Below, piece by piece: positions 15,952-24,210 of a stretch of DNA of 64,000 bases. Source of the DNA: Arthrobacter sp. Lineage in GTDB: Bacteria; Actinomycetota; Actinomycetes; Actinomycetales; Micrococcaceae. The stretch is taken from positions 105,296-169,295 of the forward strand of contig JAITLQ010000001.1 of assembly GCA_031277795.1 (NCBI GenBank), in the 5' to 3' direction. A model generated the notes under the pieces. It had not been told where the DNA came from. It was given only the letters and a program-made list of their open reading frames with translations, and did not search any database. The position numbers and the translations under genes were made by a program. Each line of letters opens with the position of its first letter. Position 1 is the stretch's first letter.

Positions 15952-17085
15952 TCAGGCCGCCTGCGCCGCCCCGGTCTCGTCCACGAGGAACGCGTCGAGG
16001 CGCGCGCCCAGGGCCGGGAAGGCCGGCAGCGACATCGCGCGGGCGGGGGTGAGCGTGGCGGCGGTGACGGCGTCGCGCACGCTCACGCCGCAGCCCACGG
16101 TGCGCAGCACCGCCTCGTCCATCGTGAGCGTCGAGCCGGCGATCGAGCCGCCCTCGCGCAGGCGGGCCACGCCGGCCTGCACATCGACCGCCAGCTCGCC
16201 CAGCATGTACTCGCCGTCCGAGCAGCCGGTGGCGCTCATGGCGTCGGTGATGAGGGCGATGCGCCCGGGGGCCGCCGCGAAGAGCGTGCGGATGAGCGTG
16301 GGGGCCACGTGCACCAGGTCGGCGATGAGCTCGAGCGTCACGTGCGGGGAGTCGAGGGCGGCGCCGAGCGGGCCGGGCTCGCGGTGGTGCAGGCCGGGCA
16401 TCCCGTTGAAGGCGTGCGTGAGGACGGACGCACCGGCATCGAAGGCGGCCATCGCGACGTCGCGCGTGCAGGAGGTGTGGCCAACGGCCACCGCCACGCC
16501 GCGCTCGGCCAACCAACGGGTGGCGGCGAGGTTCTCGTCGTGTTCCGGGGCCAAGGTGATCTGCTTGAGCTCGCCCTCGCAGGCGTCGTAGAGGCGCTGG
16601 ACGTCCGCCAGTGCGGCGGGGCGCAGGTGCTGCGGGGCGTGGGCGCCCTTGTGCCCGTGATCGAGGAACGGGCCCTCGAGGTGGATGCCCACGAGCGTGT
16701 CCGACGCCTTGACCGCGCGGGCCAGGCGGATGGCGGCCGCGGCCTCGACGTCGAGCGGATTGGTCACGAGCGAGGCGACGAGCGCGCGCGTCCCGTGGGC
16801 GCGGTGCGCCTGCACGGCCGGCGCGTAATCGGCGGTCCCGTCGAAGTCCACGGCGGCCGCGCCGTGGCAGTGCTGGTCAACCCAACCGGCCGTGAGGAGG
16901 CGCCCAGCCGCGTCCACGACGCTGGCGTCCGACCAGCCCAGGGAGCGCCAGGTGGCGCCGCGTCCCTCGGCCTCGAACACGCCGTCGTTCACGGCGACCC
17001 ACTCGTGGCCGGCCGGGGCCGGCAGGGACGGGCCGGCCCCCTGGGGGCGGTCGAGGCGGCGGGCTGAATGGATGATCTGGCGCAC
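15952..17085 (-). CDS. nagA: N-acetylglucosamine-6-phosphate deacetylase
   Basis: 377-aa cytoplasmic amidohydrolase that removes acetate from GlcNAc-6-P (or GalNAc-6-P). Metal-site motifs in order: DQHCHGAAAVDF (about 64), HLEGPFLDHGHKGAHAP with the metal-binding Glu (about 138), AVGHTSC, LTHAFNGMPGLHHREPG, and LITDAMSATG with the catalytic Asp. The GTG at 17085 has CGGAG 5 nt upstream; the longer reading to 17166 runs into the nagB promoter. It is divergent from nagB, with which it converts the 6-phosphate to fructose-6-P. It can also supply GalN-6-P to AgaS. Confidence 0.92.
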   Translation of the reverse strand: MRQIIHSARRLDRPQGAGPSLPAPAGHEWVAVNDGVFEAEGRGATWRSLGWSDASVVDAAGRLLTAGWVDQHCHGAAAVDFDGTADYAPAVQAHRAHGTRALVASLVTNPLDVEAAAAIRLARAVKASDTLVGIHLEGPFLDHGHKGAHAPQHLRPAALADVQRLYDACEGELKQITLAPEHDENLAATRWLAERGVAVAVGHTSCTRDVAMAAFDAGASVLTHAFNGMPGLHHREPGPLGAALDSPHVTLELIADLVHVAPTLIRTLFAAAPGRIALITDAMSATGCSDGEYMLGELAVDVQAGVARLREGGSIAGSTLTMDEAVLRTVGCGVSVRDAVTAATLTPARAMSLPAFPALGARLDAFLVDETGAAQAA

Positions 17086-17165
17086 GTGAACTCCGTTGAG
17101 AGGCGAAGGGCTGTCACAGGCCGAGACAACGCTGTCTTGCTGCCGTGTGAACCCGGTCTCCAGCA

Positions 17166-17171
17166 TAGGCT
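17166..17171 (+). promoter_or_regulatory. -10 element of leaderless nagB promoter
   Basis: TAGGCT ends 7 nt before the nagB ATG with no purine-rich SD other than a G-run. The same spacing recurs at nadE, pyrE, xthA, the metallopeptidase gene and the LysR gene. Confidence 0.6.
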
Positions 17172-17178
17172 GGGGGGT

Positions 17179-17964
17179 ATGGATGTCGTCATCTCACCCA
17201 CCCCCCTTTCAGCGGCGTCGCAGGCCGGCGCCAAGGTCGCAGAGGCCATCGCCCACAACCCCCACCTGGTCCTCGGCGTCGCCACCGGATCGAGCCCGCT
17301 CGGCATCTACGAGTACGTGCGCCGCGAGATCGAGGAGAACGGCCTCGACGTCTCGGGGATCACCTGCTTCGCCCTCGATGAGTACGTCGGCCTGCCGGAG
17401 GACCACCCCGAGTCCTACCACCGCGTGGTCGCCGCGACCGTGACCGAGCCCTGGGGCCTGAACCCCGAGCAGGTGCACGTTCCCGCCGGCAACACCGGTG
17501 ACCCGCGCCAGGCCGCCCTCGACTACGACCAGGCCATCAAGGACGCCGGCGGCGTTGACCTGCAGATCGTGGGCATCGGCGGCAACGGGCACATCGGCTT
17601 CAACGAGCCCGGCTCCTCCCTCGGCTCACGCACGCGCGTGAAGACGCTGCACCCCCGCACGCGCGAGGACAACGCGCGCTTCTTCGACGGCGACGTGAAC
17701 GCCGTGCCGATCCACTGCGTGACGCAGGGCATCGGCACCATCCTCGACGCCGGTTCCGTGGTCATGATCGCCTCCGGCGCGGCCAAAGCCGACGCGATCG
17801 CCAAGATGGTGGAGGGCGCCGTGAGCTCCAATTGCCCCGCCTCCGCGTTGCAGCTGCACCCGCACGTGTTCGTGTACACGGACGATGCGGCGGCCTCCGA
17901 TCTGCAGCACCGCGACTACTACGACTTCGCCGTGGCCAACGCCGGCCAGCTGCCGGGCGCCTGA
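17179..17964 (+). CDS. nagB: Glucosamine-6-phosphate deaminase
   Basis: 261-aa enzyme converting glucosamine-6-P to fructose-6-P and ammonia. Motifs: GVATGSSPLGIYEYV near 38, CFALDEYVGLPEDHPESYH (catalytic Asp, about 72), and GIGGNGHIGFNEPGSS (catalytic His, about 143). Length matches the 260-266 aa family. The ATG at 17179 follows TAGGCT by 7 nt, consistent with a leaderless transcript; upstream in-frame starts overlap nagA. Divergent from nagA and followed by a strong terminator. Confidence 0.95.
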   Translation: MDVVISPTPLSAASQAGAKVAEAIAHNPHLVLGVATGSSPLGIYEYVRREIEENGLDVSGITCFALDEYVGLPEDHPESYHRVVAATVTEPWGLNPEQVHVPAGNTGDPRQAALDYDQAIKDAGGVDLQIVGIGGNGHIGFNEPGSSLGSRTRVKTLHPRTREDNARFFDGDVNAVPIHCVTQGIGTILDAGSVVMIASGAAKADAIAKMVEGAVSSNCPASALQLHPHVFVYTDDAAASDLQHRDYYDFAVANAGQLPGA

Positions 17965-17978
17965 GCCCCGACGCACCG

Positions 17979-18014
17979 ACGGCGGGTCGTCCCCTCAAGG
18001 GGACGGCCCGCCGT
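17979..18014 (+). terminator. Terminator after nagB
   Basis: 16-bp stem with one G-T pair: ACGGCGGGTCGTCCCC (17979-17994)/GGGGACGGCCCGCCGT (17999-18014), loop TCAA. Confidence 0.8.
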
Positions 18015-18072
18015 CGTGCTGTGTTCGGGTGCTAGCGCCCGACGGCGCAGGGCCGGGTGGGGCGGGCGGGGA

Positions 18073-18441
18073 TCAGCCCCAGCCGAGCTCGTGGATGCGT
18101 TCCTCCGAGAGCCCGAGGTGATGGGCGATCTCGTGGACGAGGGTGATGCGCAGCTCGCGCACGATGCCGGCCCAGTCCTCGCATTCCTCCTCGAAGGTCT
18201 CCTGGAAGAGGACGATGCGATCGGGCAGGCGGCCGAACTCGTCGCCGCCGCGCTCGGTGAGGGCCACTCCGTCGTAGTAGCCGAAGAGCTGGGTGTCCGG
18301 ATGCTCGTGGGGGAGCGGTTCGTAGCGGGGCTCAACGAAGATCTGCACGTTATCCAGCGGGGCCACGAGTCGCTCCGGGAGCAGCTTGAAGGCCTCGGTG
18401 GCGGCGAGGTGGAAGGCGTCTGCGCTGACCCTGAACGGCAT
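18073..18441 (-). CDS. Small zincin-like metallopeptidase
   Basis: 122-aa protein of the short actinobacterial metallopeptidase family (COG3824-like). The C-terminal LVHEIAHHLGLSEERIHELGW contains HExxH plus a downstream Glu/His, the expected zinc site. FVEPRYEPLP and RIVLFQETFEEECEDW are conserved family blocks. Substrate is unknown. The ATG at 18441 follows AGGGTA (TACCCT on the coding strand) by 6 nt, so it is probably leaderless. It is convergent with nagB. Confidence 0.88.
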   Translation of the reverse strand: MPFRVSADAFHLAATEAFKLLPERLVAPLDNVQIFVEPRYEPLPHEHPDTQLFGYYDGVALTERGGDEFGRLPDRIVLFQETFEEECEDWAGIVRELRITLVHEIAHHLGLSEERIHELGWG

Positions 18442-18447
18442 GCCCCC

Positions 18448-18453
18448 AGGGTA
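18448..18453 (-). promoter_or_regulatory. -10 element of leaderless metallopeptidase promoter
   Basis: TACCCT on the reverse strand ends 6 nt before the ATG at 18441, matching the leaderless pattern of nagB. Confidence 0.45.
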
Positions 18454-18616
18454 GGCCGTGGCGTGGGGCGGCCGCCGCACGCGGGCACGAGGTGGGTGCG
18501 AACCGGGCGTGAGGCGCGTGCGCGGTGCGTGCGCGGTGCCCGGCGGAGGGGCGCGTTCGCGTGAGCGCGCGGATTCCCCTAGGATGGAGCCTGCACACGG
18601 AGCGATTCGTGAGCAG

Positions 18617-18689
<73 letters not shown>

Positions 18690-18785
18690 CGGCTGAAGCC
18701 GATCGAGGAAGCCTCGATTTGGAAGCGGTCAGAGGCTCTGATAGAGTTTCTTCTTGTGAACGGCGCTGAAAAACGCCGAGAACAA

Positions 18786-18859
18786 GGCCCTGTAGCGCAG
18801 TTGGTTAGCGCGCCGCCCTGTCACGGCGGAGGTCGCGGGTTCAAGTCCCGTCAGGGTCG
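18786..18859 (+). tRNA. tRNA-Asp (GTC)
   Basis: 74-nt cloverleaf: acceptor GGCCCTG/CAGGGTC with one G-T pair, anticodon arm CCGCC-CTGTCAC-GGCGG with anticodon GTC, T-arm GCGGGTTCAAGTCCCGT, discriminator G. CCA not encoded. Confidence 0.97.
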
Positions 18860-18914
18860 CAACGGTTCTCCGTTACGACGTAGAACCTGAATGGCCATCG
18901 AAAGATGGCCATTC

Positions 18915-18990
18915 GGCTCTGTAGCTCAGTTGGTAGAGCGAACGACTGAAAATCGTTAGGTCACCGGATCGACGCCGGTCGGAGCCACCA
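18915..18990 (+). tRNA. tRNA-Phe (GAA)
   Basis: 76 nt including encoded CCA: acceptor GGCTCTG/CGGAGCC, anticodon arm ACGAC-TGAAAAT-CGT with anticodon GAA, T-arm CCGGATCGACGCCGG. Last of the Glu-Asp-Phe cluster. Confidence 0.96.
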
Positions 18991-18994
18991 CGGC

Positions 18995-19028
18995 AAAGGC
19001 CCCCAGGAATCCTGGGGGCCTTTTGTGT
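18995..19028 (+). terminator. Rho-independent terminator of tRNA cluster
   Basis: Stem AAAGGCCCCCAGGA (18995-19008)/TCCTGGGGGCCTTT (19010-19023) followed by TGTGTTT. One of the few hairpins here with a T-rich tail. Confidence 0.9.
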
Positions 19029-19095
19029 TTCCCGGGCCGGTTGAGCGCCGCCCGAGCCGCTCGGGCTGGTCCCACCCGGGCCCGCGCGGTGAGCG

Positions 19096-20163
19096 TCAGC
19101 GCGAGCGCACGAGGCCAGGGCGGTTGAACACCGGGGCGCTCGGCGCCAGTTTGGCGGCCAGCCCCTCGCTGAAGGCGGCCGTTGAACCCCGCGCCTGCAG
19201 CCGGACGGGCAGCAACACCGGCTCCTGCGGCGTCTCGGCGCCGTTGATGAGCGAGATGAGGTTCTTCGCCGCGTGGACTCCCTGCTGCTGCAAGGGGGAG
19301 GAGAGCGAGGTGATCGACGGCGTGGTCAGCTGCGCCACGGGGCTCGAGTCGAAACCGACAACGCTCACGTCGCCGGGGACGCTCACGCCCAGCGCCGTGA
19401 CCTCGCGGATGAAGCCGACCGCCATGATGTCGTTGTAGGCGAAGACGGAACTGGTGGGGTTGCCCGCCCACACCCTCGCCGCCTTGATGCCGCCCTCGAC
19501 GGTCGGCGAGAACGGCCCGATGCGGCGGGTCGCGAGCCCCACCTCCTCGCCGCCGTCCTGGAAGCCCCTCCAGCGCACGCCGTTGGGCCACGAGGTTTCC
19601 GGCCCCGAGAGGTACGTCGCGGCAGCATGACCGAGCTCGTGGAGATGGTGGGCCGCCTTGCGGCCGCCGCGCACGCCGTCGGTCAGGACCGCCGGAAGGC
19701 CCTGCACCACGCGATTCAGGGTGATGAGGGGGCGCTGCTTGGCGAGGGAACGGATCCCCGAGTCAGAGAGGCGGGAACTGGCCAGGATCAAGCCGTCCAC
19801 GGCCGGGATGAACTGCTCCGCCATGCGGCGTTCCCGATCCGGGGACTCGCGCGCGTCCACGATGATGACGGTGTAGCCGGCGGCCTCCGCCGCGCTCTCG
19901 GCCCCGGCGATCATGCTGTGGAAGACGGGATTTGAGATGTCTGCGGTCACGATGGCGAGCAGCTGGGTCGGCAGGCCCCGCAAGGTGGCGGTGGGCAGGG
20001 CCCGCTGATAGCCGACGTCGCGCGCGGCCTGCACCACGCGGGCCGCCGTGCTGGCGCTCACCCGGCCCGGCTTGGCCAGCGCGCGCGAGACGGTGGAGGG
20101 GGAGACTCCGGCGCGGGCGGCGACGTCGTAGATGGTGGTCTTGCGGCCGCTCTCGGTGCTCAT
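19096..20163 (-). CDS. LacI family transcriptional regulator
   Basis: 355-aa repressor. N-terminal LacI HTH: TTIYDVAARAGVSPSTVSRALAKPGRVS, with the hinge after DVGYQ. The sensor domain has the PBP fold (LLAIVTADISNPVFHSMIAG; VFAYNDIMAVGFI; VVGFDSSPVAQLTTPSIT). It lies next to the Gfo/Idh and GPH-symporter genes and probably controls the hexuronate/polyol block; the TTGCCA-N4-TTGCC sites at 23188, 23292 and 30997 are candidate operators. The ATG at 20163 is chosen; a GTG at 20175 adds four residues and is not excluded. It is read away from the tRNA cluster. Confidence 0.9.
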   Translation of the reverse strand: MSTESGRKTTIYDVAARAGVSPSTVSRALAKPGRVSASTAARVVQAARDVGYQRALPTATLRGLPTQLLAIVTADISNPVFHSMIAGAESAAEAAGYTVIIVDARESPDRERRMAEQFIPAVDGLILASSRLSDSGIRSLAKQRPLITLNRVVQGLPAVLTDGVRGGRKAAHHLHELGHAAATYLSGPETSWPNGVRWRGFQDGGEEVGLATRRIGPFSPTVEGGIKAARVWAGNPTSSVFAYNDIMAVGFIREVTALGVSVPGDVSVVGFDSSPVAQLTTPSITSLSSPLQQQGVHAAKNLISLINGAETPQEPVLLPVRLQARGSTAAFSEGLAAKLAPSAPVFNRPGLVRSR

Positions 20164-20283
20164 CTCGGGTTCCACGTCCTCACGCTACGTTGCTTCGCGG
20201 GCGGCCCCAAGCCCTCCCGCCTCGATGCCATCATCGCCGCGGCGGCGGGGTCCGCCGGTGCGGGGCACGCCGGTACGGCACGC

Positions 20284-20331
20284 GCCGCGGGCGCGGCGCC
20301 GGGACGTTGACCCAGGCGCCGCGCCCGCGGC
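20284..20331 (-). terminator. Terminator of Gfo/Idh-symporter operon
   Basis: Perfect 17-bp stem GCCGCGGGCGCGGCGCC (20284-20300)/GGCGCCGCGCCCGCGGC (20315-20331), 10 nt past the stop codon of the reverse-strand dehydrogenase gene. Confidence 0.8.
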
Positions 20332-20340
20332 TCGTCCTTC

Positions 20341-21504
20341 CTACCGCTCGGCGAAGGTGCCCTCCTCGCGAATGTGCTCGTTGAGGAGAGAGAGGTACTC
20401 GTTCGGATCGAAGTCGATCGGCACCTCGCGGCCCGTCCAGGCGGAGGCGTGGATGGCGTTGGCCAGGCGCACGCCCTTGATGCCGTCCGAGCCCGGCGCC
20501 AGCAGGGGGGTGCCGTTGAGCAGGTGCTGCGCGAAGTTCTCCAGCACGCCCGCGTGCTGCTCGCCCCAGGGCGAGTCGAACTCGATGGTCTCCTGCGTGT
20601 AGAGCTCATCCATGTTCATCTGCCCCATGAAGAGCCGCCGCACGTCGTCCATGCCGAGGTTCGCCGAGATGGCCTGCTCGTCGTCCTTGAGCCGGGTCAC
20701 CGTGGCGGTCTGCGAGCCCTCGACGACGATCTTGCCGCGGTCGCCCAGGATCTCGAAGCGGTCGGTGCCGACGATATCGTGGGTGGCGGTCACGAACACG
20801 CCCGTGGCGCCGTTGCCGTAGTCCACCATGGCGCTGACCTCGTCCTCCACGACGATGTCGCGCTTGAAGCCGAAGGCGGCCTTCGCGAAGACCTTCTCCG
20901 GGACGCCGCAGATCCACTGCCACAGATCGAGCTGATGGGGCGCCTGGTTGACCAGGACGCCGCCGCCCTCGCCGCCCCACGTGGCGCGCCAGGCCGACTG
21001 GTCGTAGTAACCCTGCGGGCGCCACCACGTGGTGATGATCCAGTTGCTGCGGCGCAGGGCGCCGATCTCGCCGGAGTCGACGATCTCCTTGATGCGCTGG
21101 TACAGCGGGTTGTTGCGCTGGTTGAACATGATCGCGAACGGCACCTCGGGGTGTGCGGCGGCGACGGCGTTCAGCTCCTCGACCTGCCGGGTGTAGACAC
21201 CGGCCGGCTTCTCGACGAGCACCGGCACGCCGGCCTTGATGGCCTTGATGCCCATCTCCGGGTGCAGGTAGTGCGGGACGCAGGTGACGACGGCGTCGAT
21301 CGCGCCGGAGGCGATGGCCGTGTCGTAGTCCTCGAGGATGACCGCGTCCGGGTGGGCCTGCGCCGCGCGCTCGCGGGCGACCGGGTCGGTGTCGACGATC
21401 GCGCCGATGCTCATGTGCGGGACGCGGCCCTCCTTGATGAGGTTGGCGTAGAAGGAGCCCTGGGCCCCGAAGCCGATGATGCCGAGCTTGATGTTCTTTT
21501 CCAT
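20341..21504 (-). CDS. Gfo/Idh/MocA family oxidoreductase
   Basis: 387-aa NAD(P)-dependent sugar or cyclitol dehydrogenase. Rossmann motif LGIIGFGAQGSFYANLI (residues 6-22), the family EKPAG motif (about 98, containing the conserved Lys), and C-terminal HQLDLWQWICGVPEKV carrying the catalytic His region. It lies downstream of the GPH symporter (36-nt gap) in the same operon, so it likely acts on the imported compound. The substrate (glycoside, uronate derivative or inositol) cannot be read from sequence. ATG at 21504. Confidence 0.88.
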   Translation of the reverse strand: MEKNIKLGIIGFGAQGSFYANLIKEGRVPHMSIGAIVDTDPVARERAAQAHPDAVILEDYDTAIASGAIDAVVTCVPHYLHPEMGIKAIKAGVPVLVEKPAGVYTRQVEELNAVAAAHPEVPFAIMFNQRNNPLYQRIKEIVDSGEIGALRRSNWIITTWWRPQGYYDQSAWRATWGGEGGGVLVNQAPHQLDLWQWICGVPEKVFAKAAFGFKRDIVVEDEVSAMVDYGNGATGVFVTATHDIVGTDRFEILGDRGKIVVEGSQTATVTRLKDDEQAISANLGMDDVRRLFMGQMNMDELYTQETIEFDSPWGEQHAGVLENFAQHLLNGTPLLAPGSDGIKGVRLANAIHASAWTGREVPIDFDPNEYLSLLNEHIREEGTFAER

Positions 21505-21539
21505 CGTGGTGTGTTCCTTCGTGTGTGTGGTCAGGGCGG

Positions 21540-23093
21540 TCAGTCGGTGGAACCGGCGGCCGGTGCGGTCGGGAGGTGCTGCGCATCCTGCGGCTGCCCG
21601 CCGGCGGCGGCCTGGGCGCGGGCGGCGGCCTTGCGTTCCTCGTTCTCCAGGGCGATGGCCCGGTAGGCGCGATCCGTCAGCGGGTACTTGAGCATGATCA
21701 GGAACGTCAAGACGGCGAGGCCGGCCGGGACCAGGGCGGTGGCGATGCGGATGCCATCGATGGCCTGCTCCGTCTGGACGGCCTGGGTGCCCACGTAGCC
21801 CGTCAGGCCCAGGATGGCGGCGCCGATGAAGCCGCCGAAGGCCTGGCCCAGCTTGCGGACGAAGGAGAACACGGCGTAGGTGGTGCCCTCGGTGCGGTGG
21901 CCGGTCTTCCACTCGCTGTACTCGATGGTGTCCGCCTCCATGGCCCACATGAGCGTGTTGACCAGGCCCGTGCCGATGCCGAGGAAGAAGTAGGCCACGA
22001 TGCCGATCCACGCCGTCGCCGGGGTGGCGACGAACGCCAGGGCGCCGCCGAAAACGAAGGCCGCCGTTCCGGCGAGGTACAGGAAGCGCTTGCCGTAGCG
22101 GGCCACGAGGCGGGAGATGAAGGGCGCAACGGCGAAGATGGCCGCGGTCATGACGGCGGAGAGCACGGCCATGAGGCCGGCGTTCTCCAGCACGTCGCGG
22201 GCGTAGTAGATGCCCATGGTGCTCAGGGTGATGGTGGCCGTGAGGAAGATCAGCGAGCTGACGCACAGCCACATGAGCGGCTTGTTGCGCAGCACCGCGC
22301 CGAGGGACTCCTTGAAGCTCACGTTGTCCTCGAGCGGGCGGATCACCTGCTCCTTGGCGGTGAAGAACGTGAAGAGGTACAGCGCCATGCCGAGCACCAC
22401 AAAGATCAGCGTGATCGTGGTGAGCGAGGACTGCAGGCCGGCGGCCGCCTCGGCCTGCGCGCTGGCTGCGGCCGCGGCGAGCTGCGTCTCGGTGGGGTTG
22501 GAGCCCAGCTCGGCGAGCTTGCCCTTGTAGAGCGAGGAGGCGCTCCAGCGCTGCACCATCGGTGCCACGGCAAAGGACAGCAGGAGGCCAACGGTCGCGC
22601 TTCCGAGGGAGCGGAAGGTCGCCAGCTTGGCGCGTTCCGTGGGGCGCTGGGTCATGGCCGAGGCCAGCGAGCCGTAGGGGATGTTGACCATCGAGTACAG
22701 CAGGTTCAGCAGGGTGTAGCTGAGGTACGCCCAGAAGAGCTTCATGGCCTGGCTGTCCGTGGCCGGGAGCGAGAAGGCCCAGACGCTGCTCAGCAGGAGG
22801 GGCAGGGACGCGAAGAGGATCCACGGGCGGAACTTGCCCCAGCGGGACTTCGTGTGGTCCACCATGCGGCCGACGAAGACGTCGAAGAAGGCGTCCCAGA
22901 TGCGCACGATGAGGAAGATGGGGGCGGCATAGGCCGGGGAGATCCCCACGACATCCGTGTAGTACAAGAGCAGGAAGCCAGAGGCGAGAGAGAACGCCAG
23001 GTTGTTGCCGGCGTCGCCCGCCGCGTAGCCAAGGAACGAGCGCAATTTCAGCCTTGGCGTGGTGTCGATCGCCTCGTCGGTGTGCTGAGTCAT
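21540..23093 (-). CDS. GPH-family sugar:cation symporter
   Basis: 517-aa, about 12-TM MFS transporter of the glycoside-pentoside-hexuronide family. GYAAGDAGNNLAFSL at the start and RIWDAFFDVFVGRMVDHTKS in the loop after TM2 are diagnostic. TM7-12 are preceded by an insert (about 175-215) with an Ala-rich segment. The C-terminal tail is Ala/Gln-rich and cytoplasmic. It likely imports a hexuronide or similar glycoside for the enzymes around it. SD GAGGATCC precedes the ATG. Divergent from the isomerase operon at 23383, with two operator candidates between them. Confidence 0.9.
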   Translation of the reverse strand: MTQHTDEAIDTTPRLKLRSFLGYAAGDAGNNLAFSLASGFLLLYYTDVVGISPAYAAPIFLIVRIWDAFFDVFVGRMVDHTKSRWGKFRPWILFASLPLLLSSVWAFSLPATDSQAMKLFWAYLSYTLLNLLYSMVNIPYGSLASAMTQRPTERAKLATFRSLGSATVGLLLSFAVAPMVQRWSASSLYKGKLAELGSNPTETQLAAAAASAQAEAAAGLQSSLTTITLIFVVLGMALYLFTFFTAKEQVIRPLEDNVSFKESLGAVLRNKPLMWLCVSSLIFLTATITLSTMGIYYARDVLENAGLMAVLSAVMTAAIFAVAPFISRLVARYGKRFLYLAGTAAFVFGGALAFVATPATAWIGIVAYFFLGIGTGLVNTLMWAMEADTIEYSEWKTGHRTEGTTYAVFSFVRKLGQAFGGFIGAAILGLTGYVGTQAVQTEQAIDGIRIATALVPAGLAVLTFLIMLKYPLTDRAYRAIALENEERKAAARAQAAAGGQPQDAQHLPTAPAAGSTD

Positions 23094-23187
23094 GGAAGTG
23101 GATCCTCCGGTCCAGGCCGTTCCGTCGTTGGAAGGCTTTGGGGTGATTGCAATACCTTGTGGCGGGGATCACTCTCACCCCAACTGG

Positions 23188-23202
23188 TTGCCAGTTGTTG
23201 CC
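23188..23202. promoter_or_regulatory. Candidate operator, TTGCCA-N4-TTGCC (site 1)
   Basis: TTGCCAGTTGTTGCC: two TTGCC half-sites with a 10-bp period. It overlaps a perfect palindrome CAACTGG-ttg-CCAGTTG (23181-23197). It lies in the divergent promoter region of the GPH symporter and isomerase operons. Confidence 0.55.
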
Positions 23203-23291
23203 TTCTGTGAGGTGGCGGAGGGGTGGCGCGACGGGTCGATTCCCTGTCGACGTAAGGATTCATGGGTAGTGAACGGGGCATCGTGCGGGAT

Positions 23292-23306
23292 GGCAACAAG
23301 TGGCAA
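23292..23306. promoter_or_regulatory. Candidate operator (site 2, inverted)
   Basis: GGCAACAAGTGGCAA is the reverse complement of TTGCCACTTGTTGCC, the same shape as site 1 in the opposite orientation, 90 nt away and closer to the isomerase gene at 23383. Confidence 0.55.
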
Positions 23307-23382
23307 CGATAGTGGTGTGCGCCACTTTCATCGTGAAGATGGGCCCTAAGTGAACCTGAAATGTGGAGATTGAGGACGTCGT

Positions 23383-24210
23383 ATGTGGACCTTGTCGGGA
23401 TTCTCGGACGAGATTTCGGAGGACTTTGAGGAACAGTGCCGCTTCGTCGCGGAACTCGGCCTCGGGTTCATCGAGTTCCGGAGCGCCTGGGGCACCAATG
23501 TCCTTGACCTGAGCGAGGAGCAGCTGACGCTGGCGCAGGAGATCCTCGCCAAGCACGGCCTGCAGGTCTCCAGCATCGGCTCCCCGATCGGCAAGATCGG
23601 CATCCACGACGACTTCGCGCCGCACCTGGACCGCGCCCGCCACGCGGTGGAGGTGGCCCGCCGTTTGGAGGCCCGTTTCATCCGCGTCTTCTCCTTCTTC
23701 ATTCCAGAGGAGGAGAACGCCGACGACCACCGCGACGAGGTGCTGCGCCGCATGGGCGAGCTGGCCAAGGTGGCCGAGGCCGGCGACGTCGTGATGATCC
23801 ACGAAAACGAGAAGCTGATCTTCGGCGATCAGCCGCGCCGCTGCCTCGACATCATCGAGTCCGTGGGCTCCGCGCACCTGCGTTCCACGTGGGACGCCGC
23901 CAATTTCGTCCAGGTCGGCGTCAAGCCCCTGAGCGAGGCCTACGGGCTGCTGCGCCCCCACGTGGAGTACGTGCAGATCAAGGACGCGGTCCTGGCCACG
24001 GGCGAGGTCGTCCCGGCCGGGCGCGGCGACGGCGACATGGTCGAGACGCTCAAGGCGTTCAAGGCCGACGGCTTCGACGGCTTCTTCTCGCTGGAGCCGC
24101 ACCTGAGCGTGGCGCACCACCTGGGCGGCTTCTCCGGCCCGGATCTCTTCAAGGAGGCCTTCGACGCCTTCACCGCGCTGCTGCGCGAGCTCGACATCGA
24201 GTACCGCTGA
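23383..24210 (+). CDS. Sugar phosphate isomerase/epimerase (AP-endonuclease-2 fold)
   Basis: 275-aa xylose-isomerase-like TIM barrel. Family features: SGFSDEISEDFEEQCRF at the start, MIHENEKLIFGD (metal-binding Glu, about 138-149), STWDAANFVQVG (metal-binding Asp/His region, about 169), and GFFSLEPHL near the C-terminus with the last metal ligand. It is the first gene of a three-gene run with a Gfo/Idh dehydrogenase and a second barrel; such trios commonly process keto-sugars or 3-keto-glycosides. SD GAGGACG precedes the ATG. The next gene starts in a TGATG overlap. Confidence 0.85.
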   Translation: MWTLSGFSDEISEDFEEQCRFVAELGLGFIEFRSAWGTNVLDLSEEQLTLAQEILAKHGLQVSSIGSPIGKIGIHDDFAPHLDRARHAVEVARRLEARFIRVFSFFIPEEENADDHRDEVLRRMGELAKVAEAGDVVMIHENEKLIFGDQPRRCLDIIESVGSAHLRSTWDAANFVQVGVKPLSEAYGLLRPHVEYVQIKDAVLATGEVVPAGRGDGDMVETLKAFKADGFDGFFSLEPHLSVAHHLGGFSGPDLFKEAFDAFTALLRELDIEYR

